Shown piece after piece: positions 53,201 through 64,000 of a DNA stretch of 64,000 nucleotides (the stretch's first letter is position 1; every line of letters starts with the position of its first letter). Location: the NCBI GenBank assembly GCA_000727475.1, contig KL647291.1, positions 3,517,434 through 3,581,433 on the forward strand, written 5' to 3'. The notes below the pieces were generated by a model that was given only the letters and a program-made list of their open reading frames with translations, did not search any database and had not been told where the DNA came from. The position numbers were made by a program, and so were the translations under genes. Source of the DNA: Sarcocystis neurona. Taxonomy: Eukaryota; Apicomplexa; Conoidasida; Eucoccidiorida; Sarcocystidae.

Positions 53201-56200
53201 CCTCTTCTCAGCGCCAAAAAGCGGCGCGCACCACGCGAGGTTTTGTAAACGCAGGTATGCACACACGCCAATATATACATATATATATATATATAGCGAC
53301 ATACACCTTAATACCTCAACACACGACGTCGCCACTACGTAGATTATTTCACATGCACCTCCCAATACTATTTATATACAGACATAGAGATAACACACAC
53401 ACGGGAGGGCTATAGTCATACCTGTATGTGGGAAAGTAGATATATATATATATGCGCATGCATACAATCGTAGTCTTTCCTGTGTGTACGGACACGTACA
53501 CATACAACTACGCATGTGCCTCCGGTGTTCTAACGAGTCAACTTGCAGATGTCTACGTATGTGTACACTCGTGGAATGCTTCACAAAATATATATAAATA
53601 TATATGTACAGCCGTGAAAGGTTTCCCGAGTGCAACTCCTTCATTGGCTTCTCACATGGTATCGGGGCACCGCTGCTTGTAGTTGCGTTTGGCTTCACTG
53701 CTGGAGAAGAAAACGAAGGCGGTGCGCGGCTCGGTGGGATTGTTTCTCTCTGCGACCATCGCGACGTCCACCACGCCTTTGCTCTACAAATCACGGAGGC
53801 AGAGAGCAGCACGTGGGGCGGCGGTAACGCGAGGTGCAAAGGGACGGTGGCGCGGCAAAAGCACACGAGAAGAAAATCCATGTGAATACACATTTTGAGC
53901 GAGAGAAAGACAAAGAGAGAGGGACAGGCACAGAGACAGCGAGGACGCCGAAGGAGAGAACGAGAGACAAGAAGAGGTTGGGGAAATGCGCACATGCACC
54001 TGCTCAAGAGCAGCCAGCCGTCCGCAGCGGCGAAGACACTGATGGGCAAAATGCGGTCCCTAATATGGGGACGAGGCGCGGAGCATCTTCTTCCTTCAGG
54101 AAAGCGCGAGTCGAAAGGTTACAGACGGTAGCCTACGAGAAGAACCTGCCTTGTCTTTGCCTCACTTTCTCTTTTTGTCGGTAGCTATATATGAAAAGAA
54201 TGTCTTCGTTGCCTACTACAGGAAGGTCCTACCTTGTCTGTCACTCCCTCTGTGTCTCTGTCGATAGCTACACCTAAAGAGAGTCTCCGTCGCCTACTAC
54301 GAGGAAAACCTGCCTTGTCTCCCTCACTCTGTCTCTGTCTGTCGATAGCTACACTCGAAGAGAGTCTCCGTCGCCGACGAAAACGGGCCCAAAAGGCAGG
54401 TATGCAAAGTCGTCGCGGAGGAGGCAGAGATGCAGGTCCAAGAAGTGAACTCTTCACATCGAGTCCTTGGACAGAGTAGCACTTATCCCTCACACACACA
54501 TGTCCTGGGTAGTTGGACCCGTGCGCAGATAACTTTTCAAATAGTCTTGGACACTCACTTTTCCCCGCACGCATTTATTCCGACAGCTCCTGTCCCATCT
54601 GTCAGAAAGCTGTAGTTGCTTTTCCCCCCCTCTCCACCTCTGTACCTCCCTGCTCCTACTCCGGCCACATTGCCATCTTCTCTCTGTCTTCCCTCTCCAC
54701 ACATAACCGATCTACACCCGCGCAGGATACACACACTTGGCTGACGGGGACGAGGCACGTGCAAAGCCGGTGTACTTACTCCGGCATACAGGAAAAACAG
54801 CCAGCCACACAGCAGCAGTCGCGCGAGCTGCACATCACACGCATGCTTCCCAGATATGCTAGAACGAAAAGGGCAGCTTTCAAAACTTCTAGTCTTCCAC
54901 ATCGCTGGCAGGGTGACCACCGTTTTTCGTGTCTCTCTCCGTCCGCGTATACGCATGCACCTATAGGTATTCACACTTGTACACGCACATATACATATAT
55001 GCGTGTCCGGGCGGTGATATCTGCGTAGTTATCAATTCACTCGGTTGGCGTATATACATCTCCACACACGTGCGTCCAACCCAACGTCTCTATACCTCTA
55101 CGCATATACTCAAGCACGCACATATATATACACATGTGTATGTATATACTTGCACATGCGTGCACACATACATATATATATATATGGATCTTATTTACGT
55201 GCATCTCTCCTTATCTCGCGCTCTTTTGTTGCTCTGGGCATGCACGTGCGAGCATTTTGCTGTGGAGTTGGTGCGTCTTCCTGGTGGAGATGGGGCGGGT
55301 GCCTACCGACAGTTCGTCGAAAATCTCGAGGCCCGAGATTGAAGGATCTACCCCGTGGATAACGAGACAGTCTGCAGCAGAGGGGAGCTGCACGTAAGAC
55401 GGCCAGCATTTGCTGCGTGCGTCTGCTGCTGAGGCTTCCCGTTCTTCGTCATTGCTGCCCGCTGCTGCTGCTGCTTCATCGTCGTCTTCGCCTGACGCAG
55501 CTGCTGTTGGGGCAGCAGAGCTTCTTCTGCGTCGCGAAGCCCCCCGTGCAGCAGCGCCTCGGCCCCGACGCCCGTCGGCACTCTTCTGCATCTCCTCTTC
55601 ATCTTCTTCGCCTGCTCTCTTTCCCTTCTGCTGCTCGTCGAGCATGTCGTCGCGCTTCTCGCCTCCTTCTTCTTCCGATAGATCGTCTTCCACTTCCACC
55701 ACCTCTGCGTCTGGGCCTTCACCCGGCGAAGCCTTCCTGCAAATGGTGAAGCTGGTTGGCCACTGCTTCACCAGCAGAGGAGAATCCTCTGCAGCACGTC
55801 AACAACACAGCGGAATGCGCGACAGAGACACAGACACAGCCAACCCACACAGCGGACGCACGTTCGGACGCAAAAAAACACCAACACATATGCAGCGTCG
55901 CTGCTGTCCATTTTTCACAGGAAAGGAAGTAGTTCGTCTCGCGACCCCAGAGACGGAGACACGGCCGAGAAGACAGCGCGCGTGAAGATACAGCAGCAGC
56001 ACAAGACATTTCAATCACCCTTCCACCCACATACACGCACAATCCGGCTAATAACCGCATCCACACGCACAAATACAGCGACATGCATCTGCATGTGTGC
56101 ATATACATCTATACATATATGTGTGTATACCTTCCTCGAGTGCGCTATCTTCGTAGAAGACGAAGGCACGATCCACGTGAAGCACGCCTGTCCGAAGACA

Positions 56201-57880
56201 CGTCAAGCCCGAATCTTTATGCTCATTACTATTCGAGGAGAAGAGACTTCTCTTGACCTCTTACAGCGATGACAATATATCCCACAGCACAACTCTTCCG
56301 TCACTGCAGGCACGCCAGAGTGCGTGTGCCTACATGCGTCGAGCCCAAAGCCTCTGTTTCGCATGCAGATCCCGCCGGCGCAGGGTTCCCGCAGATCCTC
56401 CAGTCTCCTCCTTGCTGCGGTCTTTTTGTGACCCCCACAACCCCCGCCGTCCCCGCGAGCACAAGATTTTTTATGTACGCGTTGTTCAACGAGTCCACGC
56501 ACATGTTTTACTTCGGCGTGTAGGCTTCTTCTACTCTACCTTGATGCGAGACATACACCTGGATATGTATCTATACATACGGGTCTGCAGACAGACGCAC
56601 ACACATTTATAAGTGTGTGCGTCCCAGAAGCCTGCCCAGATCTATTTCTGCTTGAACTAGGCCTCCTCTGCCTGCAGTTGCCGGCTTAAAAAGTCGTCCG
56701 CTGTCCACCTGGCGTATCCGGTGGACTTCGGTCTGGTCGTTTCGTGTGCGTGCAGCAGCTCTCCTGTGTGCCTTTTCCTCACAAACCCCCCTCGATCGCA
56801 CACACCACTGGCAGGCAAGCCGCCGCCTCACACAAACTGCCTTGCATGCAGCTGGCACGCACCCATCCCTACGGACACGCCCTCGACCTCAGCGTACTTA
56901 TCGCGAGCAAATTTGAACGGGAAGAACAGCAGCCCTTGGAGCAAGGAAACGATGATGACGCCGAACGGGTGTGCAGCCACGCACGTTGGGAAGCAACTGT
57001 CCACTATGGAATCGATGTGCGCGCATGCAAAGTCAGGAGACCGACACCATAAAAACGTGTCTATGCTTCACGCTGACACTCTCGCCAGTCCTATCTCCTC
57101 GCGTGGAGACCCTCGCATGCATGCATGCCACCTCTTTTCTCCACACTGTCTTTGCACCGAGCAGTCTCACTGCGCGCTCGTTGTCAGTCGCCAGCACGCT
57201 GTCTCGTCTCCAGCCGCTCACTCAGACTCGACAAACATACTGCAGGATTCTGCTCGTCGGTTTCTACAAAAACAATTCGGACGTTTGGCATCAGCGGACT
57301 CTCACTTATGCGAGTTTCTCGGAGCAGGCGCCTCTCCCCCTACGAGCGCTGCCTCTGCGTGCCGACGGCGCTCGCTAACTTCCCTCTTCCTTCTACTCCT
57401 CCTTCTCCTCAGCAGGGACACGCGCCCCGCGTCCCACCAGCAGGAAAAACGTGCACTTTTCTAAACATGCAGACACCTTCCCACGCGCATGGGGTGGCAC
57501 AGACACAGAAACACAGATCGAGAGAGAGAGAGCAATATGACTGGTGCCCACACGCACAGAGAGAAAGCCAGAGCGACAGAGAAAACGTATGCTTGTGGGC
57601 ACTGTCTGCAAGTGTCTCCAACCTCGCTAATAAACGTACCTTCCATATCAAGGTAGAAGCGACGGATGTCTCGAGAGTCTGCCTCCAAGGCCAGGCCGCT
57701 AAAGAAACCGTGCTGGTACTTCTGCAGCAGCAGCAGCAAAGACACTTTTTACCGCACTTCTGCTCGCGCAAGAAGGCTCCGCCATGCAGTTCCCACGACG
57801 CTACGTGGTCGCACTTCACACACACTCACACAGTCACATTCTCAAGTACGTAGACTCGGCGCCCTGTGTGCATACCGGAG

Positions 57881-57917
<37 letters not shown>

Positions 57918-60900
57918 ACTTGTATGTACATACATATAGAACAACACGCATATATGTATATATATATATATACTCTCAAGTACATACGCCTATACGCGCG
58001 CATGTCTGCCCAGATGCACCACGCACCAGGACACACGTGTGTCCTTCCAGTCGTCTAGACACGCGTCTGCTGGGATTATACGCACCGCACGCAGCCAACG
58101 GCAACTGCCAGCTGTGAAAGGCGACCATGAAAGCAGGCGGGAGATGGTGGAGGAAGTCGTCTTCTCCGTTACGTGCATCAGCAACAAAAACAGCAGCCTC
58201 CTCCACCACAAGGAATAGCCACAGCAGCTGCAGCCTTCTCTACTACGGGAGGACCAGCGGCAGCACGTGCGGCATCCTCTTTTCTACCACACACAGCAGC
58301 AGCACCAGTTACCGCAGTACCAGCAGCAGCCCTATCCACTGCGGGAGAAGCAGCAGCAGTACGTGCGGCATCCTCTTTTATAACCCTCAGAGGAGCAGCA
58401 ACAGTCCCTTCCATTACGACACGGGGCGGACGCAGCAACCCAATAGCGGCTTCCGCCACCGCCGTCAGCAGTAGCAGCTGCGGCTTTCTCAGCTTGGACC
58501 GCCGCAGCAGCAGCCAGCCCCAAGACGCGGGAGTCCTACCAGCAGCCTCCTTCATCACCCGCGTGACCCCGCTACAGATACTCTATCTCCACGTAGGGTG
58601 TTGTACACTGCACGCGTGCAGGATGCTGCGACACAAGTTTAATCACGTAAGTAAAGCACGTACAGCTGCAACATTCATTTCAAGTAGAAGCAACAGCAGT
58701 GGCAGCAATAGAAATGGCCTCCTCTACCGACGTCGTAGGAACTGGCAGCTGCACCCCACACAGTCATGTCCGCTACGAGGGGCACAGCGTTGAGCAACAG
58801 CTGCGGCGGCCATGTGCTGCACTATCACAGCGTTGTAAAAAGGCGGCAGCAACTGCAGCAGCCGCCTCGGCTGCGTGCCGCGAATAGTAGCAACAACAGA
58901 CGTCCTCGCCGGCATGATGTGAGGAGCGACGGCAGCGACAGCAGCACCGTACCTGCAGAAAGGCCTGCGCCAACATCTTGGCCCGTGCCTTGCGGAGGTC
59001 GTGCTGTCTTCGTATTGCGTTCGGATGGTACAGCTCGCGCATAAAAGCGTGGCCTCCGTATTTTTCGAAGAACTGCTCCGCGTGATATTTCTTGTATCGG
59101 TCCACGTACGCCTCGTAGGCCCGCGACAACTCCTTCTGCGTGTAATCGTCGGGCTGACAGCCGTAGCAGCAGCACCAGCAGCGAACGCGGACAAATCGTC
59201 AGCAGCAACGGCGGGTGACGGACTACGTGTACGCATGCATGCAGCGGACCAGATAGTAAGGCTCAGCAAGAACACCACAGCGAGACACCGCCAGGCACGC
59301 GCTTTCTCGTAAGAAAAAGACGCGCGCACCCACTTGAGAAGCACAAGAAGACAAGACGCACACGGACGGCACCTGTGCCGGAGCAAAAGACGACAAAAAC
59401 TCTAAGAACTAGCGACTTAGAAAGACAGCTCCCGTCGCAAGTCCACCTGCGTACGATCAAAGAAACGTACAAGAGGAAGACGGCGGCGACCAACAGACAG
59501 CCGCAGCAGAGGAAGAAGGTGGGGTGCGAGGCGGCCACTTTTCTCTCTGGAGTCACCGCGACGCGAGACACGCACAGTCGAGAAATGCAGGAGCAGCAGC
59601 GCGGCATTGACGGATAAAGGCAATGAGCCAGAAGGTGGCTGCCACCCCTTGGTTAAGCTTCGGTCTCAGATGTCCTGTAAATAAAGAACCACCTCGCTGG
59701 TCATCTACAACGACACAACAGAAGCGCGGGGCGCGGGTGCCACCAACCCCCTGAACACGTACGTAGATATATGTAACCCCAGCCATACGGAAACAGACAG
59801 AGCGAGAGAAACGCGTATCGATAGACTGCACACACACAAATATATGTGGGTTTTTAAGGACGGACTGAAACACACGTACATATACATATAAGTGTACGCA
59901 GAAAGGAGAAGAGATATAGGGACGCACGCAGGAACGAACTTGTGTGCATCAACAGAGTACCTTCATGACAACGAACTGTTTGAAATTGAGAAGAGGACCC
60001 TGTAGAAATCGCTCTTCGTCGTCTTCAACTGGCTGTCGTTTGTTTATTACGCCGGTTGCTGCGGCTGTTCCTCCTCCCCCTTCTCCTCCTCGCAAAGGTT
60101 CTGTCGGTCCGCGACCTGGCTGCGCTGCGGACTCTGCTCCAGCCTCCAAGGGCACGCCGGCCGGGGTCCGACTGATTCTCGTGCTGCTATTGAGTCCTCC
60201 AAACTGCTGCTGGTCCTGTGCCTCTGCGTTGCTGCTGCCCCCACCTTGGTAGTAACCGTATGCGCTCGCTTCTTCCTCCTGCTCTTTTTGCGAGCGATCC
60301 CCTAGCCACCCACCCGACCGGGGCGCTGCCCCTCCCTCGTTATAGGGATGTGGAGCTGCTGCCGCACCGCTGCCCGGACTCCCTGCTCCACCGTAAACAC
60401 TGTCGCTTGCTGCATGCGCACGTGCGTCTCTCTGCTGCCCCCACACACCACTGCTGCGCCTGTCATACGCAGCAGCAGCACCAGCGTTGAAGTACCCATG
60501 TAAAGCCGGAGCCGCGGGTGGCGCCCCTCCGGCCGCAGACCGACTGTCTCTCTGGCTCGTCCGCCTGCTGCTGCTGCGCAGACGAGAAGAACCTCGGCCT
60601 TCGGCAGCAGGTGACCTGCGTGCTGGGCCACTTCCTTCGTCTCCTCCACCTCTTCCGTCCTCCCCGCTGCCGCGTAGCGTCGTGCGCCCGCCTCCTCCTC
60701 CTGCATGCGGCTGCCAGCTGCCGCGGTTGCTGCCACGGTGCTTGTGTGTGTTGGTGCCTCCCCCACCAGCCCTCGCTCTGCAAACGTCTTTGCCGGATGC
60801 CCCCCCCTTCCCTCCACTGCTGTGGGTCTCCAATTTCTCATGCTGCTCACCCCAGACGGAACGCGAAGAACGAGACGAGGCATGTCCACGCATGCGCGAA

Positions 60901-60995
60901 GGCGGTGGCCCCACACATGCCATCGCACCGGTGTCTCTCTCGCGCCCGCGCCACGGTCCCGGCGACCGGCTGCGGCTACGGCTGCTACGCGCCAT
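38243..60995 (-). CDS. ARS2/Serrate homologue (SRRT), zinc-finger RNA-fate factor
   Basis: ARS2/Serrate links the nuclear cap-binding complex to RNA processing and decay. Exons in transcript order: 60995-59961, 59153-58953, 57721-57640, 56187-56131, 55788-55307, 53783-53656, 51626-51430, 50775-50685, [one unresolved], 48940-48887, 46152-45616, 44458-44330, 43374-43014, 39797-39708, 38403-38243 (TAG); about 1200-1300 residues. The N-terminus is RS/Gly-rich (345 residues), then LLNFKQFVV plus [20 protein letters not shown] and [10 protein letters not shown] match DUF3546. Next come an acidic Ala/Arg-rich insert, an RRM-like part ([37 protein letters not shown]), [40 protein letters not shown], a second acidic insert, and a C2H2 finger ([21 protein letters not shown]-x2-C-x12-H-x4-H). 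The tail is Gly/Pro-rich and ends with [10 protein letters not shown], like the YRDLDAP end of animal ARS2. All listed junctions keep phase except at the gap. Introns average over 1 kb. The last two exons are less certain. Confidence 0.88.
40493..40576 (+). repeat. Two-copy 42-bp direct repeat
   Basis: GCACGTGTGACCCTGGAAAA and the following 22 bases are repeated directly from 40535 with only a few mismatches. Forty-two is a multiple of three, so both copies stay in frame (TVHERAFPG twice on the minus strand). It lies in an ARS2 intron. Confidence 0.85.
41230..41590. repeat. Minisatellite, three units of about 120 bp
   Basis: The block TATACARATCCACACAA recurs near 41279, 41400 (as TGTACACGTCCACACAA) and 41521. 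Each copy is followed by CATA, a CCACATACCC-like stretch, a TATA run and a GTGAAYGRGTA block. The units diverge mainly in the TATA run. It is intronic in the ARS2 gene. Confidence 0.75.
46250..49310. repeat. ARS2 introns rich in TATACA microsatellites
   Basis: Dense CATATA/TACATA tracts lie at 46250-46330, 47180-47330, 48420-48600 and especially 49055-49195, where about 140 bp is almost pure TATACATA. Between them, 47380-48400 is complex sequence with an Arg/Lys/Gln-rich frame set that I cannot link to ARS2. The only exon placed in this stretch is 48940-48887 ([11 protein letters not shown]). Confidence 0.7.
49747..50023 (-). CDS. Candidate missing ARS2 exon, Pro/His/Ser-rich
   Basis: The ARS2 exon ending at 50685 leaves two bases and the next recognised exon (48940) starts a codon, so an exon of length 3n+1 is missing between them. 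The GC-rich, microsatellite-free block 49330-50070 is the likely place. This segment (acceptor GACCAG, donor GTGTGC) has the right phase and length and encodes [20 protein letters not shown] and a Gln/His/Pro stretch. The donor is weak and another frame (49565-49939) is also open, so the limits are tentative. Confidence 0.3.
54129..54385. repeat. Tandem repeat, three units of about 80 bp, in an ARS2 intron
   Basis: Three successive copies contain CCTRCCTTGTCT, a CT-rich stretch, GTCGRTAGCTA, then AAGAGAGTCTCCGTCGCC and TACTACGAGGAA. The second and third copies are most alike. The unit has both a pyrimidine-rich and a purine-rich half. It lies in the intron between ARS2 exons 55788-55307 and 53783-53656. 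Confidence 0.8.
57880..57985. repeat. TA-dinucleotide microsatellite in an ARS2 intron
   Basis: Two long ATATAT runs (about 57883-57914 and 57953-57972) are joined by TACATACATATAG. Just outside lies the exon encoding [19 protein letters not shown] (57721-57640). Confidence 0.85.
58173..58793 (+). repeat. GCN-repeat island with a 206-codon Ala-rich open frame
   Basis: GC-rich sequence built from CAGCAGCA-type repeats, including two copies of CGTGCGGCATCCTCTTTTMTA (near 58268 and 58360). The + frame reads as Ala/Ser/Thr/Pro-rich ([20 protein letters not shown]) without stops; the minus strand is also long and open (58178-58558). It lies in the ARS2 intron between 58953 and 57721. The openness is explained by trinucleotide repeats that avoid stops, so I call it repeat, though a nested + strand gene cannot be excluded. 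Confidence 0.5.
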
Positions 60996-62200
60996 CTTGC
61001 TGCTGCTCTGTCTCTCCACGCGGGTGTTGCTCGCCTGTGACTACTCGCGCTGCTTCGGTGCCCCTGTCCCTGGCCGGGGCAGTCTCTACAGATGCCCCTA
61101 AAATCTTCTTCGCTGCAGTGCCTCTACTGCTGCGGAAAGTATACTACTGCTGCTGTTGCGGCTAGGCTAGATCTCCTGCGGATCAACAGTTGTCCTGTAC
61201 ACAAGCGCGACGCCGCTGTTGCTGCAGTCGCCTGCCTCTCTCCGCAGGAGTCGCGCACGCACACACAGCTGCCGCTGCAACAGCAAATAATGCAACGCCA
61301 GCCTCGAGGGGTTGCGGTTGCCCACGCCGCCGGTGTGTCGCGCCACCCACTCGTCCTGGACAGCGGCTGGTGAAGGAGATTGCGTATGGGCGCGGAAAGG
61401 CGTACACTGTCTCCTGCGTGCAGCAGTGGCCGCTACAACCCACGACGCGGCCACACGCTGCTGTTGCAGCAACCCCAGGTCTACTGCCGTGGGGGGCTGT
61501 GCTGCAGCAAGGGACGCTGTGCGCCAGCTGCTACGTCTGCGGCGCGCGTTGAAGATTGCTCTACCGAGAGTCGCGTCGAGCCGTTCCGCTGCTCCCGCTG
61601 CTATGTTTTCCGCGCCACCTGGCAACCTACTGCTGCTCAGGCTTGCTGCAGCCTCCGCTTTGCTGCCTCTGTGGTGCAATGCAGTGCTCCGATAGGTAGA
61701 CTGGCTGCTGCCGGGGAGCCGCTACTAAGAAGGCGTTTTTCCATCGAGTCCAGATGCAGTCCCACGAAGGCTCCTCGCAGCAGGTACAGCGTTGATCCCC
61801 GCAACTTCCCGCTGCACGCACGCCTCTGACCTTCTCAACGCCGCTGGTGCTGCTGCTGGAGCAGGTACCCGAGGACCACACACCACTCGCTCCGTAGTAG
61901 CGCCGCTGGCAACCAGCAGCAAGCGCTTCTGAAGGACGCGCGCTGGTTGAAAGACCGCAGTTCAAAAAACGCCGCCGGGGGCAAAAGAAGTGACGGAGGG
62001 ATGAGAGGCAGGGAGACTGTTCCGCTGCTTACGACTACGTGTGGCCGCGACCACAATGCAGCAACCCTCCAGCAGGGCAAAAGTGTTTTTGAGCGGTTGA
62101 GCTTACGGAAGCCTACAAGAGGCTCAGGCTCAGGGGACCACAACCGAAACACACACCTAACCTACGTCACTGTCCACGACACAACCCGCGTCATGCACAG
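60996..62200. other. GC-rich, GCN-rich upstream region of the ARS2 gene
   Basis: Immediately 5' of the ARS2 start (ATG at 60995 on the minus strand), about 1.2 kb is rich in GCTGCTG/CAGCAGC. It carries overlapping open frames on both strands (for example 61167-61679 minus, 61312-61695 plus) of Ala/Ser/Arg/Leu composition. It probably includes the ARS2 5' UTR and promoter. No domain is recognisable. Confidence 0.5.
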
Positions 62201-64000
62201 GGTTCGCTACATATAGATATTAAGTATATAGTTATTTGCTCGCTGCAGATCCACATACCCGAGTTTAAGACTACGTACTAAGGAGAGACATACATCTGTC
62301 TGCGTGTGTATTCATTTCCTTACATAAGTAAAAGTTACACAGTTGCAAACAACGCGGTGCGGCGCTCCTGTCCTAAGTATGTGTGTATGTCCGGTCGCCA
62401 CGCGTGCATCACTAGAGCGATAAGAGCATGCGAAATAGGTACCCAGGAAAAGACCCAGACGGACGCAGTGCACGCAACGGTAACGACAGCTGTGGACTCA
62501 AAGTGACACACTTTTTTGACCCCGCGGAGACAGATAAGAACGAATCGATCACACACAGCTGTTCTGACGGGGCGCCCGCGTCCCACGTGCCCTCCTGTCA
62601 CAGATGGCAATCTGTGAAATCAAAATTGGGTACGAGCAATGCTGCCCCTGTCGCATAATCCTTTACAACGTACAATGGATCGTCAACAGACCAACGCTGT
62701 ACGAGGATATCTCAAAAAATGAACATTTCCACCTCCGAGAAACATAGTAGGAACACGTGAAGAAGAGCTGTCTTGCCGTAGACCTGTGGAGTCGTCCATG
62801 CACCTGAAGGATGTGTACGCGCCAGCGAAAACATCTATCGTCACGCACGTCGCGAGTGGTCAACGGCTTCTCTCCAGAAGTACTAGCGCTTACACAGCAC
62901 TTGCTGCAAGCAGCAGCCGCAGCAGCACGAGCCCCCTAACACTAAGAACTACGTTTAACGTCGAAAGAATTGGATGTACGGATGTGCGTTCACCAGGTTG
63001 CACGCGTGTTGCGGAAGAGTCAATACTGTCGCCCACCGTGCTCCACTTCCTGACGTGTTCAAAACATCAGGGACATGCACTTCGTGTTGCGAGTGTCTGG
63101 CGACGAGCGCACCCAGTCTGGTGAACAACGGAAGGGGGCGGACTTTAAAGCACGAGGTGAGTACCTACGTATAAATATGGCGCAGCCCTACTGCGATCAA
63201 AGACCAGCGACTAGACAGGGGAGATAAGAGAGTCGGAGAAGGGTGGGAAAGACTTTTCCGGCTGGGGTTGGGCGTACGTACGCCCGAAAGTGTCAGACCG
63301 TTCCACGGCGTGGACTGAAACTCTACCAGCGGAGCTCGTGAGTCCACCATATCGCATATTCACGGTCGCAGTTCTCCGGCGTACAGGAGCGCAGAGCCTA
63401 TCTACTAGATATAAAATAGAAAGTAGGACACTCGAAAGACGAGAGATGACGGGTCCTCCTTACTGAAGGGGCCAGCAGGCAGCCGCATTCTAGGCTCCTA
63501 CTCAAGACACTTCCCCTAGGTGGACAAAGGCGATCCTTAGCTGGAGAGGGAAGTTACTTCGTGTTTACGGATTTCCTTCCTTTCGTTTTCCCCTTTGAAC
63601 GGATACTCCAAACTTGGAGAGCAGTGGCCTGCCGTGCATGCGGTGCTGTACGCCGGTGGTAGTGCTGCGTACGTGGGCTTGCACCGTCTGTGCCGCTCAC
63701 ACACCTAGCACGGAGATACGCAAAGAGTGTTAGAACTTTATTTACGTCATGTACGAACTATTTGGGTTTTTTTTTTCCGTGCTTGAGAATTCTCAAAGAT
63801 TGTGTGTGTATGCATCAGGAGCGCCCTTCCTACATTGCAGACGCAAATACTGTAGCAGTCCTGACCCCTGCAGAATCGCTTCCCAATGTACCGCGACCAC
63901 AGATATCGCACGTATACCCAGGGTGCGGTTAAAAGGCTGGAACAAGCTTTTTCGGTCCATGTAATATCTCTACAACGAACTGGATAACATGTGATGTGCA
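62200..64000. other. Unannotated right end
   Basis: Complex sequence with short frames only, the longest being 62786-63124 on + (112 codons, Ser/Thr/Arg-rich, unrecognised). It contains a perfect 16-bp palindrome at 63270-63285 and a T run at about 63768. No gene can be supported. Confidence 0.5.
63270..63285. promoter_or_regulatory. Perfect 16-bp palindrome
   Basis: GGGCGTACGTACGCCC is identical to its reverse complement. It is in unannotated sequence about 2.3 kb upstream of the ARS2 start. It could be a dimeric factor site or chance; the ACGTACGT core is also common in the microsatellites here, which weakens the case. Confidence 0.35.

Noticed and set aside
56860..57050. Minus-strand frame containing [16 protein letters not shown] as an ARS2 exon
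   Set aside because: ARS2 exons 57721-57640 and 56187-56131 already join in phase with a continuous homologous sequence, so no exon is needed here, and no good splice pair was found.
56721..57853. Two overlapping + strand frames of 247 and 242 codons
   Set aside because: They lie in ARS2 introns, overlap each other in different frames and also cover the ARS2 exon 57721-57640 in antisense.
1..64000. tRNA, rRNA, CRISPR arrays, transposase or reverse transcriptase genes
   Set aside because: No cloverleaf with GTTC-type T-arm, no rRNA-like conserved core, no regularly spaced identical repeats and no RT or transposase motifs were seen by eye on either strand.

Overview
The window looks like nuclear DNA of a coccidian apicomplexan. 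Three things point there: a plant/bacterial-type 3-oxoacyl-ACP synthase II (the apicoplast FASII pathway), a stand-alone class II dihydroorotase, and very short exons in kilobase introns full of TATACA/ACGTGT microsatellites, CT/GA tracts and GCN (CAG/CTG) islands. Intron length and low gene density recall large-genome coccidia such as Sarcocystis, Cystoisospora or Besnoitia rather than Plasmodium. The genus is a guess. I saw no tRNA, rRNA, CRISPR array or intact transposon.

Four genes can be assembled by matching protein families, splice sites and codon phase. (1) 2266-6895, +: the last four exons of the FabF-like ketoacyl-ACP synthase; its 5' part lies off the left edge. (2) 11466-23490, +: a complete 12-exon dihydroorotase of 430 residues with all catalytic residues. 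(3) 25481-32319, +: a three-exon gene of about 1390 residues for a secreted, mostly disordered protein with three related cysteine modules. (4) 60995-38243, -: an ARS2/Serrate homologue in at least 14 exons, convergent with gene 3. It has the N-terminal DUF3546 region, the RRM-like region, a C2H2 finger and a Gly/Pro C-terminus ending near a DWDAP motif. One exon of gene 4 is unresolved.

The gene-poor stretches are 1-2265 (purine/pyrimidine switch, then a minisatellite), 6896-11465, 23491-25480, 32320-38242 and 60996-64000. The 32-38 kb stretch, between the two convergent genes, is the most puzzling. It holds several cysteine-rich open frames on both strands, and one minus-strand module has the same cysteine spacing as the secreted protein of gene 3. 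This is the best candidate for something undescribed.

The genes do not form an operon and look functionally independent: apicoplast fatty-acid elongation, cytosolic pyrimidine synthesis, a secreted parasite-specific protein, and nuclear RNA fate control. All gene models rest on reading the sequence by eye; transcript data would settle the splice sites.
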